The notes beneath the pieces are model-generated. The model saw only the letters and a program-made list of their open reading frames with translations. It had not been told where the DNA came from and made no database searches. Positions 37,694 to 45,328 of a stretch of 64,000 nucleotides of DNA are shown piece after piece; the stretch's first letter is position 1, and each line of letters starts with the position of its first letter. Both the position numbers and the translations under genes were made by a program. This DNA is from Rhizobiaceae bacterium (lineage in GTDB: Bacteria > Pseudomonadota > Alphaproteobacteria > Rhizobiales > Rhizobiaceae). The DNA lies in NCBI GenBank assembly GCA_023953845.1, contig JAMLJC010000001.1:3730501-3794500 (forward strand), given 5' to 3'.

Positions 37694-38143
37694 ATGGCCG
37701 AGGCGCTTTTCTACCATCTGACCGAATCGACGCTGGAGCAGGCGCTTCCGCCGCTGCTCGAAAAAAGTCTGCAACGCGGCTGGGCTGTCGTCGTGCAGAC
37801 AGGCACCGAGGAGCGTCGCGATGCGCTGGACGGGCATCTGTGGACTTTTCGCGACGATTCATTCCTGGCTCACGGAACCGACCGTGATCCGCACCCGGCC
37901 GAGCAGCCCGTCTTGCTGACCACCGGCGCCGGAAACGGCAATGGCGCGCGGATTCGCTTCATTGTCGATGGCGCGGCGCCGCCGGATCTTTCCTCCTATG
38001 AACGGGCGGTATTCATGTTCGATGGTCACGACGCCGTGCAACTGGAGGCTGCCCGCGCCCAGTGGAAAGATGTGAAGGCCGCCGGCCATTCGGTCACCTA
38101 CTGGCAGCAAACCCCCGATCGCCGCTGGGAGCGCAAGGCCTGA
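37694..38143 (+). CDS. holC: DNA polymerase III chi subunit
   Basis: A 149-residue clamp-loader accessory subunit that contacts single-strand-binding protein. The typical start FYHLTESTLEQALPPLLEKSL and the later FIVDGAAPPDL are present. pepA-holC is a widespread neighbour pair. Its TGA overlaps the ATG of the next gene by one base. Confidence 0.93.
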   Translation: MAEALFYHLTESTLEQALPPLLEKSLQRGWAVVVQTGTEERRDALDGHLWTFRDDSFLAHGTDRDPHPAEQPVLLTTGAGNGNGARIRFIVDGAAPPDLSSYERAVFMFDGHDAVQLEAARAQWKDVKAAGHSVTYWQQTPDRRWERKA

Positions 38144-38763
38144 TGCGTTTCATCTTTCTGCTCCTGTTGCTTGCCGGCGCCGTGCTCGGCGTCGGCTACC
38201 CCTGGTATGTCAGCAACTTCTCCGGCGCCGAGATCGGCACGTGGCGCGTGTATGACGCAGCTTCAGGCTTCCGCAGCGTCGATGTGACGCTCGCCGCCGT
38301 GGATGCGCCGCTACGCGTTCTCGTCGACATGACGACGCTCGGCTCGCCGACATTCGACGATACGAAAACGGTCCTCACCATCACTGCCGCAAGTGCCGGT
38401 AGGACGGTGCTGGCCGACACGCTCACGTTTCACAACGCTGTCCGGCGCGAAGTCAGCCCGCAGGGCAGGGACACCATCTTTCGGGCGGAAGCGGGTGTGA
38501 TTCAGGCGGTGCCGCCCGGTTCCTACACCTTCACGGTGGGTCAGGGAGATGCGGATGGCATCGACATGCGCTACGTTGATATCGTCCTTCGGTCCGATGC
38601 CGCGCTGCTGGATTCGCGTGCACAGCCTTTGGGTTTCGCGCTCATCGGCGTCGGCTTTCTGGGCCTGATCGCCTCGCGGCGGCGGAAGCGTGGCGATCCG
38701 CCGTCGAACCCCAATTCGCAGCCGCCTCCACCGCGCTGGGGCCGCGAGGCGGGGAAGCGCTGA
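38143..38763 (+). CDS. Hypothetical protein with two terminal membrane helices
   Basis: A 206-residue protein from the ATG at 38143. One hydrophobic helix opens it (MRFIFLLLLLAGAVLGVGYP) and another closes it (ALIGVGFLGLIASRRRKR); the roughly 140 residues between are probably periplasmic and beta-rich. The tail is short, Pro/Arg-rich and cytoplasmic. It is translationally coupled to holC. I do not recognise a family with a known role. Confidence 0.8.
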   Translation: MRFIFLLLLLAGAVLGVGYPWYVSNFSGAEIGTWRVYDAASGFRSVDVTLAAVDAPLRVLVDMTTLGSPTFDDTKTVLTITAASAGRTVLADTLTFHNAVRREVSPQGRDTIFRAEAGVIQAVPPGSYTFTVGQGDADGIDMRYVDIVLRSDAALLDSRAQPLGFALIGVGFLGLIASRRRKRGDPPSNPNSQPPPPRWGREAGKR

Positions 38764-38865
38764 CGATTGCGGCCGGCCGCAGGCCTCGCTGGGCACACAT
38801 TCCTTTGACTTCGGGTGAGCGGCTCACGTGATACGGTCGCGCCTCGTTTCAGGATTGGAGTGCCG

Positions 38866-40374
38866 ATGATTTTCACGTTCAAGGTCGCAGCCGTTTTTCT
38901 GTCGTTGTTCCTGGCGGGCGGGAGCGTGTCGCGCGCCGAAATGCCGGAACGGCCGGCACCGAGCGGCGGCTTGCTGTCCCTGCTGCCCGCGCCGCAGACG
39001 ACCGAACATTCGATCACGGTTGCCGGGAGAACCCTCGATTATCGTGCGCAGGCAGGCACGCTTTCGCTGCTGGGCGGCGACGGAGCCGTTACGGCCGAGA
39101 TATTCTACGTCGCCTATACCTTGCCGTCCGACGCGGAGGGCGCGCGGCGTCCGATCACCTTCGTCTTCAACGGCGGGCCGGGCGCGGCGTCCGCCTATCT
39201 GCATCTCGGAGCGCTGGGCCCGCGTATCGTCGCGACCGCCCCGGACGGCAACTTTTTGCCCGCACCGCAGAAGCTTGTCGACAATCCCGATACCTGGCTT
39301 GACATGACCGACCTCGTCTTCGTCGACCCGGTGGGCACCGGCTACAGCCGCGCTGCGCCGGGAAAGGACGCCTCCGATTTCTGGGGCGTCCAGCAGGACG
39401 CCAGCGCCATCGGCGCCTTCATCCGCCTCTACCTTTCTCATTCCGGCCGGATGGCATCGCCCGTCTATCTGGCTGGCGAGAGCTATGGCGGTTTCCGCGC
39501 GGCGACGCTCGCGCGGACCTTGCAGGAGGATGTCGGCATCGCGCCGGCCGGCGTGGTGCTGATCTCGCCAGCGTTGGAATTCATGCTCGTCCGCCCCGAC
39601 GAGTTCGAGCCGCTGCAATGGGCGCTCGACCTGCCGTCCTTCGCCGCCGTCAAGCTTGCCAGTGAAGGCGTAACGGGGCCGCAATTGCGCGAAAGACTGG
39701 CCGAGGTCGAGCGCTACGCGCTGGGCGACTACATGACCGCGCTGCTCAGTGGGCTGGAGGAGGGCGGCCGCAGGGCCAGCGGGCGCGTCGCCGAAATCAC
39801 CGGCCTGCCGCTCGATCTCGTCCGGCAGAACTTCGCCCGTATCCCGATCACCATGTTCGCTAGGGAATTTTCCCGCGCCAATGGCAAAACGCTCAGTCTC
39901 TATGACGGCGTCATCGGCACGGCCGACATCGCGCCGCAGAATTCGCGGCTGGAGACGCCGGACCCGGTGCTCGACCGCAGCGTCCCGGTGCTGACCTCGG
40001 CTTTCGTCAGCTATGCGCGCGACGAGCTCAATTTCCGCACCGATATGAGCTACTGGCTCCTCAACCGGGAGATTTCCGGCAAGTGGGACTACGGCACATC
40101 GCAGGCCCGGCAGGGTTATGCGGGAGCGATGAGCGGCCTGCAGCGGGCGCGGTCGCTCAACCCGCAACTCGGCGTGCTCATCGTTCACGGCTATACCGAT
40201 CTGGTGACGCCCTACATGGCCTCGCGCTACCTTGTCGGACAGTTGCCTTCGCTGCCGGGCGCCGCACCCATACGCCTCGAAGAGCTGGAAGGCGGTCACA
40301 TGATGTATCTGCGCCCGGACAGCCGGAAGGCGTTGAAAGCCGCCGCCGCCGGCCTCTACGAAGTGACGCAGTAG
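38866..40374 (+). CDS. Exported S10 serine carboxypeptidase-like protein
   Basis: About 502 residues from the ATG at 38866, with a signal peptide (MIFTFKVAAVFLSLFLAGG). The oxyanion region reads FNGGPGAASAYLHLGALGP, the nucleophile Ser is in GESYGGFRA, and the Asp and His of the triad are expected near GYTDLVTPY and GGHMMYL. S10 enzymes remove C-terminal residues from peptides. Bacterial members are uncommon compared with fungal and plant ones; their natural substrates are not known. Confidence 0.9.
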   Translation: MIFTFKVAAVFLSLFLAGGSVSRAEMPERPAPSGGLLSLLPAPQTTEHSITVAGRTLDYRAQAGTLSLLGGDGAVTAEIFYVAYTLPSDAEGARRPITFVFNGGPGAASAYLHLGALGPRIVATAPDGNFLPAPQKLVDNPDTWLDMTDLVFVDPVGTGYSRAAPGKDASDFWGVQQDASAIGAFIRLYLSHSGRMASPVYLAGESYGGFRAATLARTLQEDVGIAPAGVVLISPALEFMLVRPDEFEPLQWALDLPSFAAVKLASEGVTGPQLRERLAEVERYALGDYMTALLSGLEEGGRRASGRVAEITGLPLDLVRQNFARIPITMFAREFSRANGKTLSLYDGVIGTADIAPQNSRLETPDPVLDRSVPVLTSAFVSYARDELNFRTDMSYWLLNREISGKWDYGTSQARQGYAGAMSGLQRARSLNPQLGVLIVHGYTDLVTPYMASRYLVGQLPSLPGAAPIRLEELEGGHMMYLRPDSRKALKAAAAGLYEVTQ

Positions 40375-40382
40375 ACAGAAGC

Positions 40383-42260
40383 CTACTGCGCCATCGCCTC
40401 TTCATACTGTGTCGACAGATCGAGCCAGGTCTCCTCGTGCCCGGTGAGTGCCGTCGCCAGCTCGGAACGTTCCCTCGAAAGCTGCGTGACGGCCTTCGGG
40501 TCCTTCTCGTAGAGGGCCGGATCGGCGAGCCGGTCCTCTATGCCGTCGAGCCGCTTGCGGATGCGCTCGATCAACCCTTCGGTCGCCTTGATCTGCTTGG
40601 CGAGCGGTTCCAGCGCCGCCCGTTTCTGTGCGGCCTCGCGGCGCTTGTCGGCCTTCGACGCCTTGTCGCTCTCGCGCCGCTCGTGACGGTCTGCAGCGTC
40701 GCCCACGACGTCGCGCCGGTAGTCGGCCATGTCGCCGTCATAGGGTTTGACGGAACCATCCTTCACCAGCCAAAGCCTGTCGGCGGTCGCCTCGATCAGA
40801 TGCCGGTCGTGCGAAATGAGGATCACCGCACTCGGAAAGTCGTTGAGTGCGTGGATGAGCGATTCCCGCGAATCGATATCCAGATGGTTGGTCGGCTCGT
40901 CGAGGATGAAGAGGTTCGGTCCCTCAAAGGCCGAAAGGCCCATCAGGAGCCGCGCCTTCTCGCCGCCGGAAAGGTCTTTTGCGGCGGTGTTCATCTTTTC
41001 GGTCGCCAGACCGAACTGCGCGACGCGCGCGCGCACCTTGGCCTCCGGCGCGTCCGGCATCAGCCTGCGCACATGCTCGTAGGCGTTTTCCTCAGGCCGC
41101 AAGTCATCCAGTTGGTGCTGCGCGAACATGCCGACCTTCAGGCCCGGCGCGATGGTCATGGTACCGCCGTCTGCCTTGAGCCGTCCGGACAGCAGCTTCG
41201 CGAAGGTTGACTTGCCGTTGCCGTTGGCGCCGAGCAGGGCGATGCGATCGTCGGCGTCGATGCGCAGGTTGAGCCGCTTCAGGATGGGCTTGCCGGGCTG
41301 GTAGCCGACATTGACGCCGTCGATGGCGATGATCGGCGAGGCGACCGTCTTCACCGGCTCCGGAAAGCTGAACGGCCGCACCGAATCGGTGATCACCGCG
41401 GCGATGGGCTTCATCTTCTCCAGCGCCTTGATGCGCGACTGCGCCTGTCGAGCCTTGGAGGCCTTGGCGCGGAAGCGATCCACGAAGGATTGCAGGTGCT
41501 TGCGCTGCGCCTCCTGCTTGATGCGGCTTTTTTCCTGCAGTTCGAGCTGCTCGCTGCGCTGCCGCTCGAACTGGTCGTAGCCGCCGCGCCAGAAGGTCAG
41601 CTTCTGCTGGTCGAGATGGACGATTGAACTGACAGCGCGGTTGAGAAGATCGCGGTCGTGGCTGATAAGAAGCACAGTGTGCGGATAGCGGGAGAGATAG
41701 TTCTCCAGCCACAGGGTGCCTTCGAGATCGAGATAATTGGTCGGCTCGTCCAGCAGCAGCAGGTCGGGTTCGGCGAAGAGCACGGAGGCAAGCGCCACGC
41801 GCATCCGCCAGCCGCCCGAGAAAGAGGAGGCCGGGCGCGCCTGAGCCGCCTCGTCGAAGCCGAGACCCGCAAGAATGGTCGCCGCCCGCGCTTCGGCCGA
41901 ATGCGCATCTATGTCGGCGAGCCGCATCTGGATTTCGGCGATACGATGCGGGTCCGTCGCAGTCTCCGCTTCGGCAAGCAGTGACGCGCGCTCCTTGTCC
42001 GCCTGCAGCACGATCTCGATCAGGGATTCCTCGGTGCCGGGCGCTTCCTGTGCCACTTGACCGATACGCATGTTCTTCGGCAGCGTGATCGAGCCCGTCT
42101 CCGCTGACACGTCGCCGGTGATGGCGCGGAAAAGCGTCGTCTTGCCAGTGCCGTTGCGGCCGACGAGGCCTGCCTTGGTGCCTGTCGGCAGGAAAAGCGA
42201 TGCGTGGTCGAGAAGAAGACGCCCGGCGATACGCAGCGAAAGATTGGTTATGGTCAGCAT
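40383..42260 (-). CDS. ABC-F family ATPase (Uup/YheS-like)
   Basis: About 625 residues from the ATG at 42260 (MLTITNLSLRIAGRLLLDH). Two ABC domains without membrane parts: Walker A GRNGTGKTTLF and GANGNGKSTFAK, signatures SGGWRMR and SGGEKARLL, and Walker B LLLLDEPTNYLD and LFILDEPTNHLD. A charged linker (RSEQLELQEKSRIKQEAQR) joins them, and a coiled-coil C-terminal region follows. ABC-F proteins act on ribosomes. This looks like a housekeeping YheS/Uup type rather than an antibiotic-resistance factor, though sequence alone cannot settle that. Confidence 0.92.
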   Translation of the reverse strand: MLTITNLSLRIAGRLLLDHASLFLPTGTKAGLVGRNGTGKTTLFRAITGDVSAETGSITLPKNMRIGQVAQEAPGTEESLIEIVLQADKERASLLAEAETATDPHRIAEIQMRLADIDAHSAEARAATILAGLGFDEAAQARPASSFSGGWRMRVALASVLFAEPDLLLLDEPTNYLDLEGTLWLENYLSRYPHTVLLISHDRDLLNRAVSSIVHLDQQKLTFWRGGYDQFERQRSEQLELQEKSRIKQEAQRKHLQSFVDRFRAKASKARQAQSRIKALEKMKPIAAVITDSVRPFSFPEPVKTVASPIIAIDGVNVGYQPGKPILKRLNLRIDADDRIALLGANGNGKSTFAKLLSGRLKADGGTMTIAPGLKVGMFAQHQLDDLRPEENAYEHVRRLMPDAPEAKVRARVAQFGLATEKMNTAAKDLSGGEKARLLMGLSAFEGPNLFILDEPTNHLDIDSRESLIHALNDFPSAVILISHDRHLIEATADRLWLVKDGSVKPYDGDMADYRRDVVGDAADRHERRESDKASKADKRREAAQKRAALEPLAKQIKATEGLIERIRKRLDGIEDRLADPALYEKDPKAVTQLSRERSELATALTGHEETWLDLSTQYEEAMAQ

Positions 42261-42338
42261 GCGCGGCTTTTGCACTGCCGCACCCACAATCGCAAGCGTA
42301 AGGCGCCTGTCGTTTGGGGACCTTGGGCTCGACAAGAA

Positions 42339-42361
42339 ACGGCCCGCGCGATGCGGGCCGT
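42339..42361 (-). terminator. Terminator of the glycine-rich protein gene
   Basis: A perfect 9-bp stem ACGGCCCGC/GCGGGCCGT with a 5-base loop, followed on the minus strand by a modest T-rich stretch (TTTCTTG). It lies 28 bp past the stop of the glycine-rich gene. Confidence 0.7.
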
Positions 42362-42388
42362 CTTATGAAGCAAGGCAAGGCGAAAATA

Positions 42389-43189
42389 TTATCGCCGCAG
42401 AAGCCGGCACAACTGGATGAGTTGTGCGTCGAAGGCATCCGCATTGTTGAGGATCGCCGAACAGCGCACCTTCAGTCGGGCGACCTGCTGGTCGGACATG
42501 CCGGCCATGGACACGGACCTGCTGATGTCGTTCCCATTGCCGGAACCGCTGCCGGCATTGCTGCCGCCGCCGCCCGAACCGCTGCCTCCGGAGCCATTGC
42601 CCCCGCCGGAACCGCCGCCGCCAGCGCCGCCGCCGCCGGTGCCTCCACCACCAGAGCTACCTCCGCCGGTGCCACCGCCAATCCCGACATCGACGTCGAT
42701 ATCGACGCCGCTGCCGCCGCCGCCGGATGCGCCGACGCCAGCTGTGACACCTCCGCTGCCACCGATCGACGCACTTACTCCGGCATCGATGCCGCTATTT
42801 CCGCCAATCGATGCGTCAACTCCCGCATTCACGCCGCTTGGGCCTCCGACACCGATATCGACGTTGGCGCCAAGACCGCCGCTGCTGCCACCGGCTCCGC
42901 CGACATTGGCGGTGGCATTCACGCCACTGGAACCGCCTACGCTGGCGTCCACTCCGAGACCGCCGCCGCTCCTGCCGCCGACACTGGCGTTGACGCCGCC
43001 CGGTCCGCCGACGGAAACGCCGAGCCCACGGCTGGTGTCGACGTCAACGAGCCCGCCAAGCGCGCCACCGCCGCCTCCCAGTCCGCCAAGCCCTCCACTT
43101 GTTTCCTGCGCGGATGCTGACATGACCAGTCCCAACGCGAAAACGCCGGATGCAAGCGTTGCCGAAAATTTCCTGACAGTTGTCGTCAT
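42389..43189 (-). CDS. Secreted glycine-rich repeat protein
   Basis: A 266-residue protein with a signal peptide ending at SASAQ (residue 28). Residues 30-170 repeat a unit of roughly 12-18 residues of the type GGxxGVNAxVxxxGG, about eight times with drift. Residues 170-225 are nearly pure Gly/Ser/Asn. The last 40 residues are different: MSDQQVARLKVRCSAI and FDAQLIQLCRLLRR, a helical domain with two Cys. The repeats could form a beta-solenoid or stay disordered. No function is known to me. Its AT-rich upstream region suggests special regulation. Confidence 0.85.
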   Translation of the reverse strand: MTTTVRKFSATLASGVFALGLVMSASAQETSGGLGGLGGGGGALGGLVDVDTSRGLGVSVGGPGGVNASVGGRSGGGLGVDASVGGSSGVNATANVGGAGGSSGGLGANVDIGVGGPSGVNAGVDASIGGNSGIDAGVSASIGGSGGVTAGVGASGGGGSGVDIDVDVGIGGGTGGGSSGGGGTGGGGAGGGGSGGGNGSGGSGSGGGGSNAGSGSGNGNDISRSVSMAGMSDQQVARLKVRCSAILNNADAFDAQLIQLCRLLRR

Positions 43190-43234
43190 GGGATACTCCT
43201 TGTGATGTAGTCAGCGACACAAGGAAAAAATGCC

Positions 43235-43355
43235 GCCTGCATGACTACGAAATCAGGAGATAATTGTTTCGCGGCGATGATTACAAATATTCTGATTAAT
43301 TATCAGAAGTTAAACAGATTAATCGCAATTATATTTAAATGTGCGAGAGATGTCT
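43235..43355. promoter_or_regulatory. AT-rich island with inverted repeat upstream of the glycine-rich gene
   Basis: This is the most AT-rich stretch I noticed in the window. It includes TTCTGAT-TAATT-ATCAGAA (43290-43308) and TTAATCGCAATTATATTTAA. It begins about 50 bp upstream of the minus-strand glycine-rich gene. AT-rich control regions of surface genes in alphaproteobacteria are often bound by MucR/Ros-type silencers; that link is inference. Confidence 0.55.
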
Positions 43356-43463
43356 CGGGATTTTGTACGCCTGAGGCGCATTCGGGAGCCGGCGAGGTTT
43401 CCTGGCGAGGTCTGCCGTCAGATCCACGGCCGTCCCGATGGCCACGCAAGTTCCCGGGGTTTT

Positions 43464-43976
43464 CTAGGCGAACTGGAGCCCTTCCGGAGCGCGCAGGAAC
43501 AGAATGAGGTCTAGCGCCACGCTTGGCTTTCCAAGTGTCGTCAGGATCGCGTGAGCCTGACCGCGATGGTGCGTCTGGTGGTTGAACAGATGCGAAAGCG
43601 CCGGCGCGATGCGCTGCGAGACGGTGCGCAGCTCCGATATGGTCAGATAGCTGAAACGGCCGCGCAGATCGGTTTCGCTGAGCGCATCCAGCCATTCGAC
43701 GATGCGCTGGTCTTCGGCCTGGCGCGCAGCCCGAAGCCGGTCGAAGTCCTTGTGTATGATGGCGTCGAGACTGTTCGGCGCATCGCCGCTGCCTGTCATG
43801 CGCTTCAGCCATATGCGGTCGGTGGCAAGCAGATGATTGAGCGTTCCCATGAGCGATTTGAAGAAGACGCCGGTCTCCCGTTGCCACTCTTCCGGCGAAA
43901 GCGTCGCTGCGGCATCATAAATTCGCGTGTTGGCCCATGCGTTGTAGCCTGCGAACATCATGAAATGCCGCTTCAA
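43464..43976 (-). CDS. DinB family protein
   Basis: A 170-residue four-helix DinB-like protein. The metal-binding His pattern is NHLLATDR near residue 47 and HLFNHQTHHRGQAH near residue 132. The start is a TTG at 43976, backed by GGGAGG five bases upstream; the first ATG lies five codons inside. Many DinB/YfiT-like proteins are thiol-dependent metalloenzymes, but the reaction here is unknown. Confidence 0.9.
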   Translation of the reverse strand: MKRHFMMFAGYNAWANTRIYDAAATLSPEEWQRETGVFFKSLMGTLNHLLATDRIWLKRMTGSGDAPNSLDAIIHKDFDRLRAARQAEDQRIVEWLDALSETDLRGRFSYLTISELRTVSQRIAPALSHLFNHQTHHRGQAHAILTTLGKPSVALDLILFLRAPEGLQFA

Positions 43977-44041
43977 ATCAGCCTCCCGAAAGCGCGTCCC
44001 GAGCGCGTTTTAGCAGAGGGTCGCGAAAAAAGGAGAGTGCA

Positions 44042-44737
44042 ATGCGCATTTTGCTCTATGAACTCGTCGGCGCTGACGCGAGCCGTCCGTTCAGCCCGCA
44101 CTGCTGGAAGGCAGCGCTGGCCCTGGCGCACAAGGAACTCGATTTCCGCAGCGTTCCCACCTGCTTCACGGCGGTGCCTGCTGTCGAAGGCGGCGCATTT
44201 CCCACGGTTCCGGTTATCCGCGACGGGGATCGCATCGTCGGGGATTCCTTCGACATCGCGCTGTATCTCGAAAATACCTATCCCGACCGCCCCTCGCTCT
44301 TCGGGGGCGAGGGTGGGCGTGCATTGGCCCGCTTCGTCGAGCGCTGGTGCCAGACCATGGTCAACCCCTACCTCGGCGCGGCCGCCATGCTCGATATCCA
44401 CGATTGCCTTGCGCCCGCCGACCAGGCCTATTTTCGGGAAAGCCGCGAGAAGCGCAACAATGGCCGCAGTCTCGAAAGCGTTGCCTCGGAGCGGGATGCG
44501 CGGCATGCGGAATTCCTGAAAAAGCTCGAACCCGTGCGCAGCATGTTGACTTTTCAGCCGTTCATAGGCGGCTCGTCGCCACTCTTCGCGGACTATATCG
44601 TCTTCGGTTCATTCCAATGGGTGCGGATCACGTCGCGCTATCCATTTCTGCCGGCGGACGATCCGATCAGCGACTGGTTAGCCCGTTGCCTCGATCTGCA
44701 TGGCGGGTTCGCGCGCCGGGTACCCGCGCTCGCGTGA
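44042..44737 (+). CDS. Glutathione S-transferase family protein, beta-etherase-like
   Basis: A 231-residue protein with an N-terminal thioredoxin-fold domain: SPHCWKAALALAHKELDF at the active site, then GGAFPTVPVIRDGDRIVGDSFDIALYLE with the glutathione-binding Asp-Ser. The C-terminal domain is helical. The SPHCWK pattern recalls LigE/LigF-type glutathione enzymes that split aryl ethers, but closeness to those is not shown. It is a single gene, divergent from dinB. Confidence 0.87.
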   Translation: MRILLYELVGADASRPFSPHCWKAALALAHKELDFRSVPTCFTAVPAVEGGAFPTVPVIRDGDRIVGDSFDIALYLENTYPDRPSLFGGEGGRALARFVERWCQTMVNPYLGAAAMLDIHDCLAPADQAYFRESREKRNNGRSLESVASERDARHAEFLKKLEPVRSMLTFQPFIGGSSPLFADYIVFGSFQWVRITSRYPFLPADDPISDWLARCLDLHGGFARRVPALA

Positions 44738-44826
44738 ATGAGGAAAACCGTGCCTCTTGGCAAGGCGGATGGGGCCGCGTATAGAGCGCGCCACTTCAAA
44801 ATTTGCCCCTGAGACAAGGATTTCAC

Positions 44827-45249
44827 ATGGCGATCGAACGCACTTTCTCGATGATCAAGCCTGACGCAACCCGCCGCAACCTGACGGGCGCCATCACCAA
44901 GATGCTTGAGGATGCAGGCCTGCGCGTCGTGGCTTCCCGCCGCGTCTGGATGAGCCGCCGCGATGCCGAGGGATTCTATGCCGTCCACAAGGATCGTCCC
45001 TTCTTCGGCGAACTGGTCGAGTTCATGTCCTCCGGCCCGACGGTGGTGCAGGTCCTGGAAGGCGAGAACGCTATCGCCAAGAATCGTGACGTGATGGGCG
45101 CGACCAACCCCGCCAACGCCGCTGAAGGCACCATCCGCAAGGTGCATGCGCTGTCGATTGGCGAGAATTCGGTGCACGGCTCGGATGCGCCCGAGACCGC
45201 CGCACAGGAAATCCGCTACTGGTTCTCGGACACCGAGATCGTAGGCTGA
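44827..45249 (+). CDS. ndk: Nucleoside diphosphate kinase
   Basis: A 140-residue enzyme that balances nucleoside triphosphate pools. The start ([21 protein letters not shown]) and the region [18 protein letters not shown] are intact. The phosphorylated His lies in [11 protein letters not shown] terminator follows after 34 bp. Confidence 0.97.
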   Translation: MAIERTFSMIKPDATRRNLTGAITKMLEDAGLRVVASRRVWMSRRDAEGFYAVHKDRPFFGELVEFMSSGPTVVQVLEGENAIAKNRDVMGATNPANAAEGTIRKVHALSIGENSVHGSDAPETAAQEIRYWFSDTEIVG

Positions 45250-45283
45250 AGAAATCGCCTCCGCCAATCGGCAGGAAATGACG

Positions 45284-45310
45284 AAGCCGGGCTATGGAGC
45301 CCGGCTTTTT
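45284..45310 (+). terminator. Rho-independent terminator after ndk
   Basis: A 10-bp stem AAGCCGGGCT/AGCCCGGCTT with an ATGG loop, followed by five T. It may also serve the convergent GGDEF-EAL gene on the other strand. Confidence 0.9.
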
Positions 45311-45328
45311 CTTTGCGGAAACGCGCCG

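Noticed and set aside
38824..40299. 491-codon minus-strand frame opposite the S10 peptidase
   Set aside because: Antisense shadow; the plus strand has signal peptide and triad motifs.
42500..43020. Tandem DNA repeat or CRISPR-like array
   Set aside because: The repeats are at protein level with irregular spacing and drift; no constant repeat/spacer pattern.
42417..43205. 262-codon Pro-rich plus-strand frame opposite the glycine-rich gene
   Set aside because: Pro-rich reading of Gly codons on the other strand; no signal peptide, ribosome-binding site or terminator, unlike the minus-strand gene.
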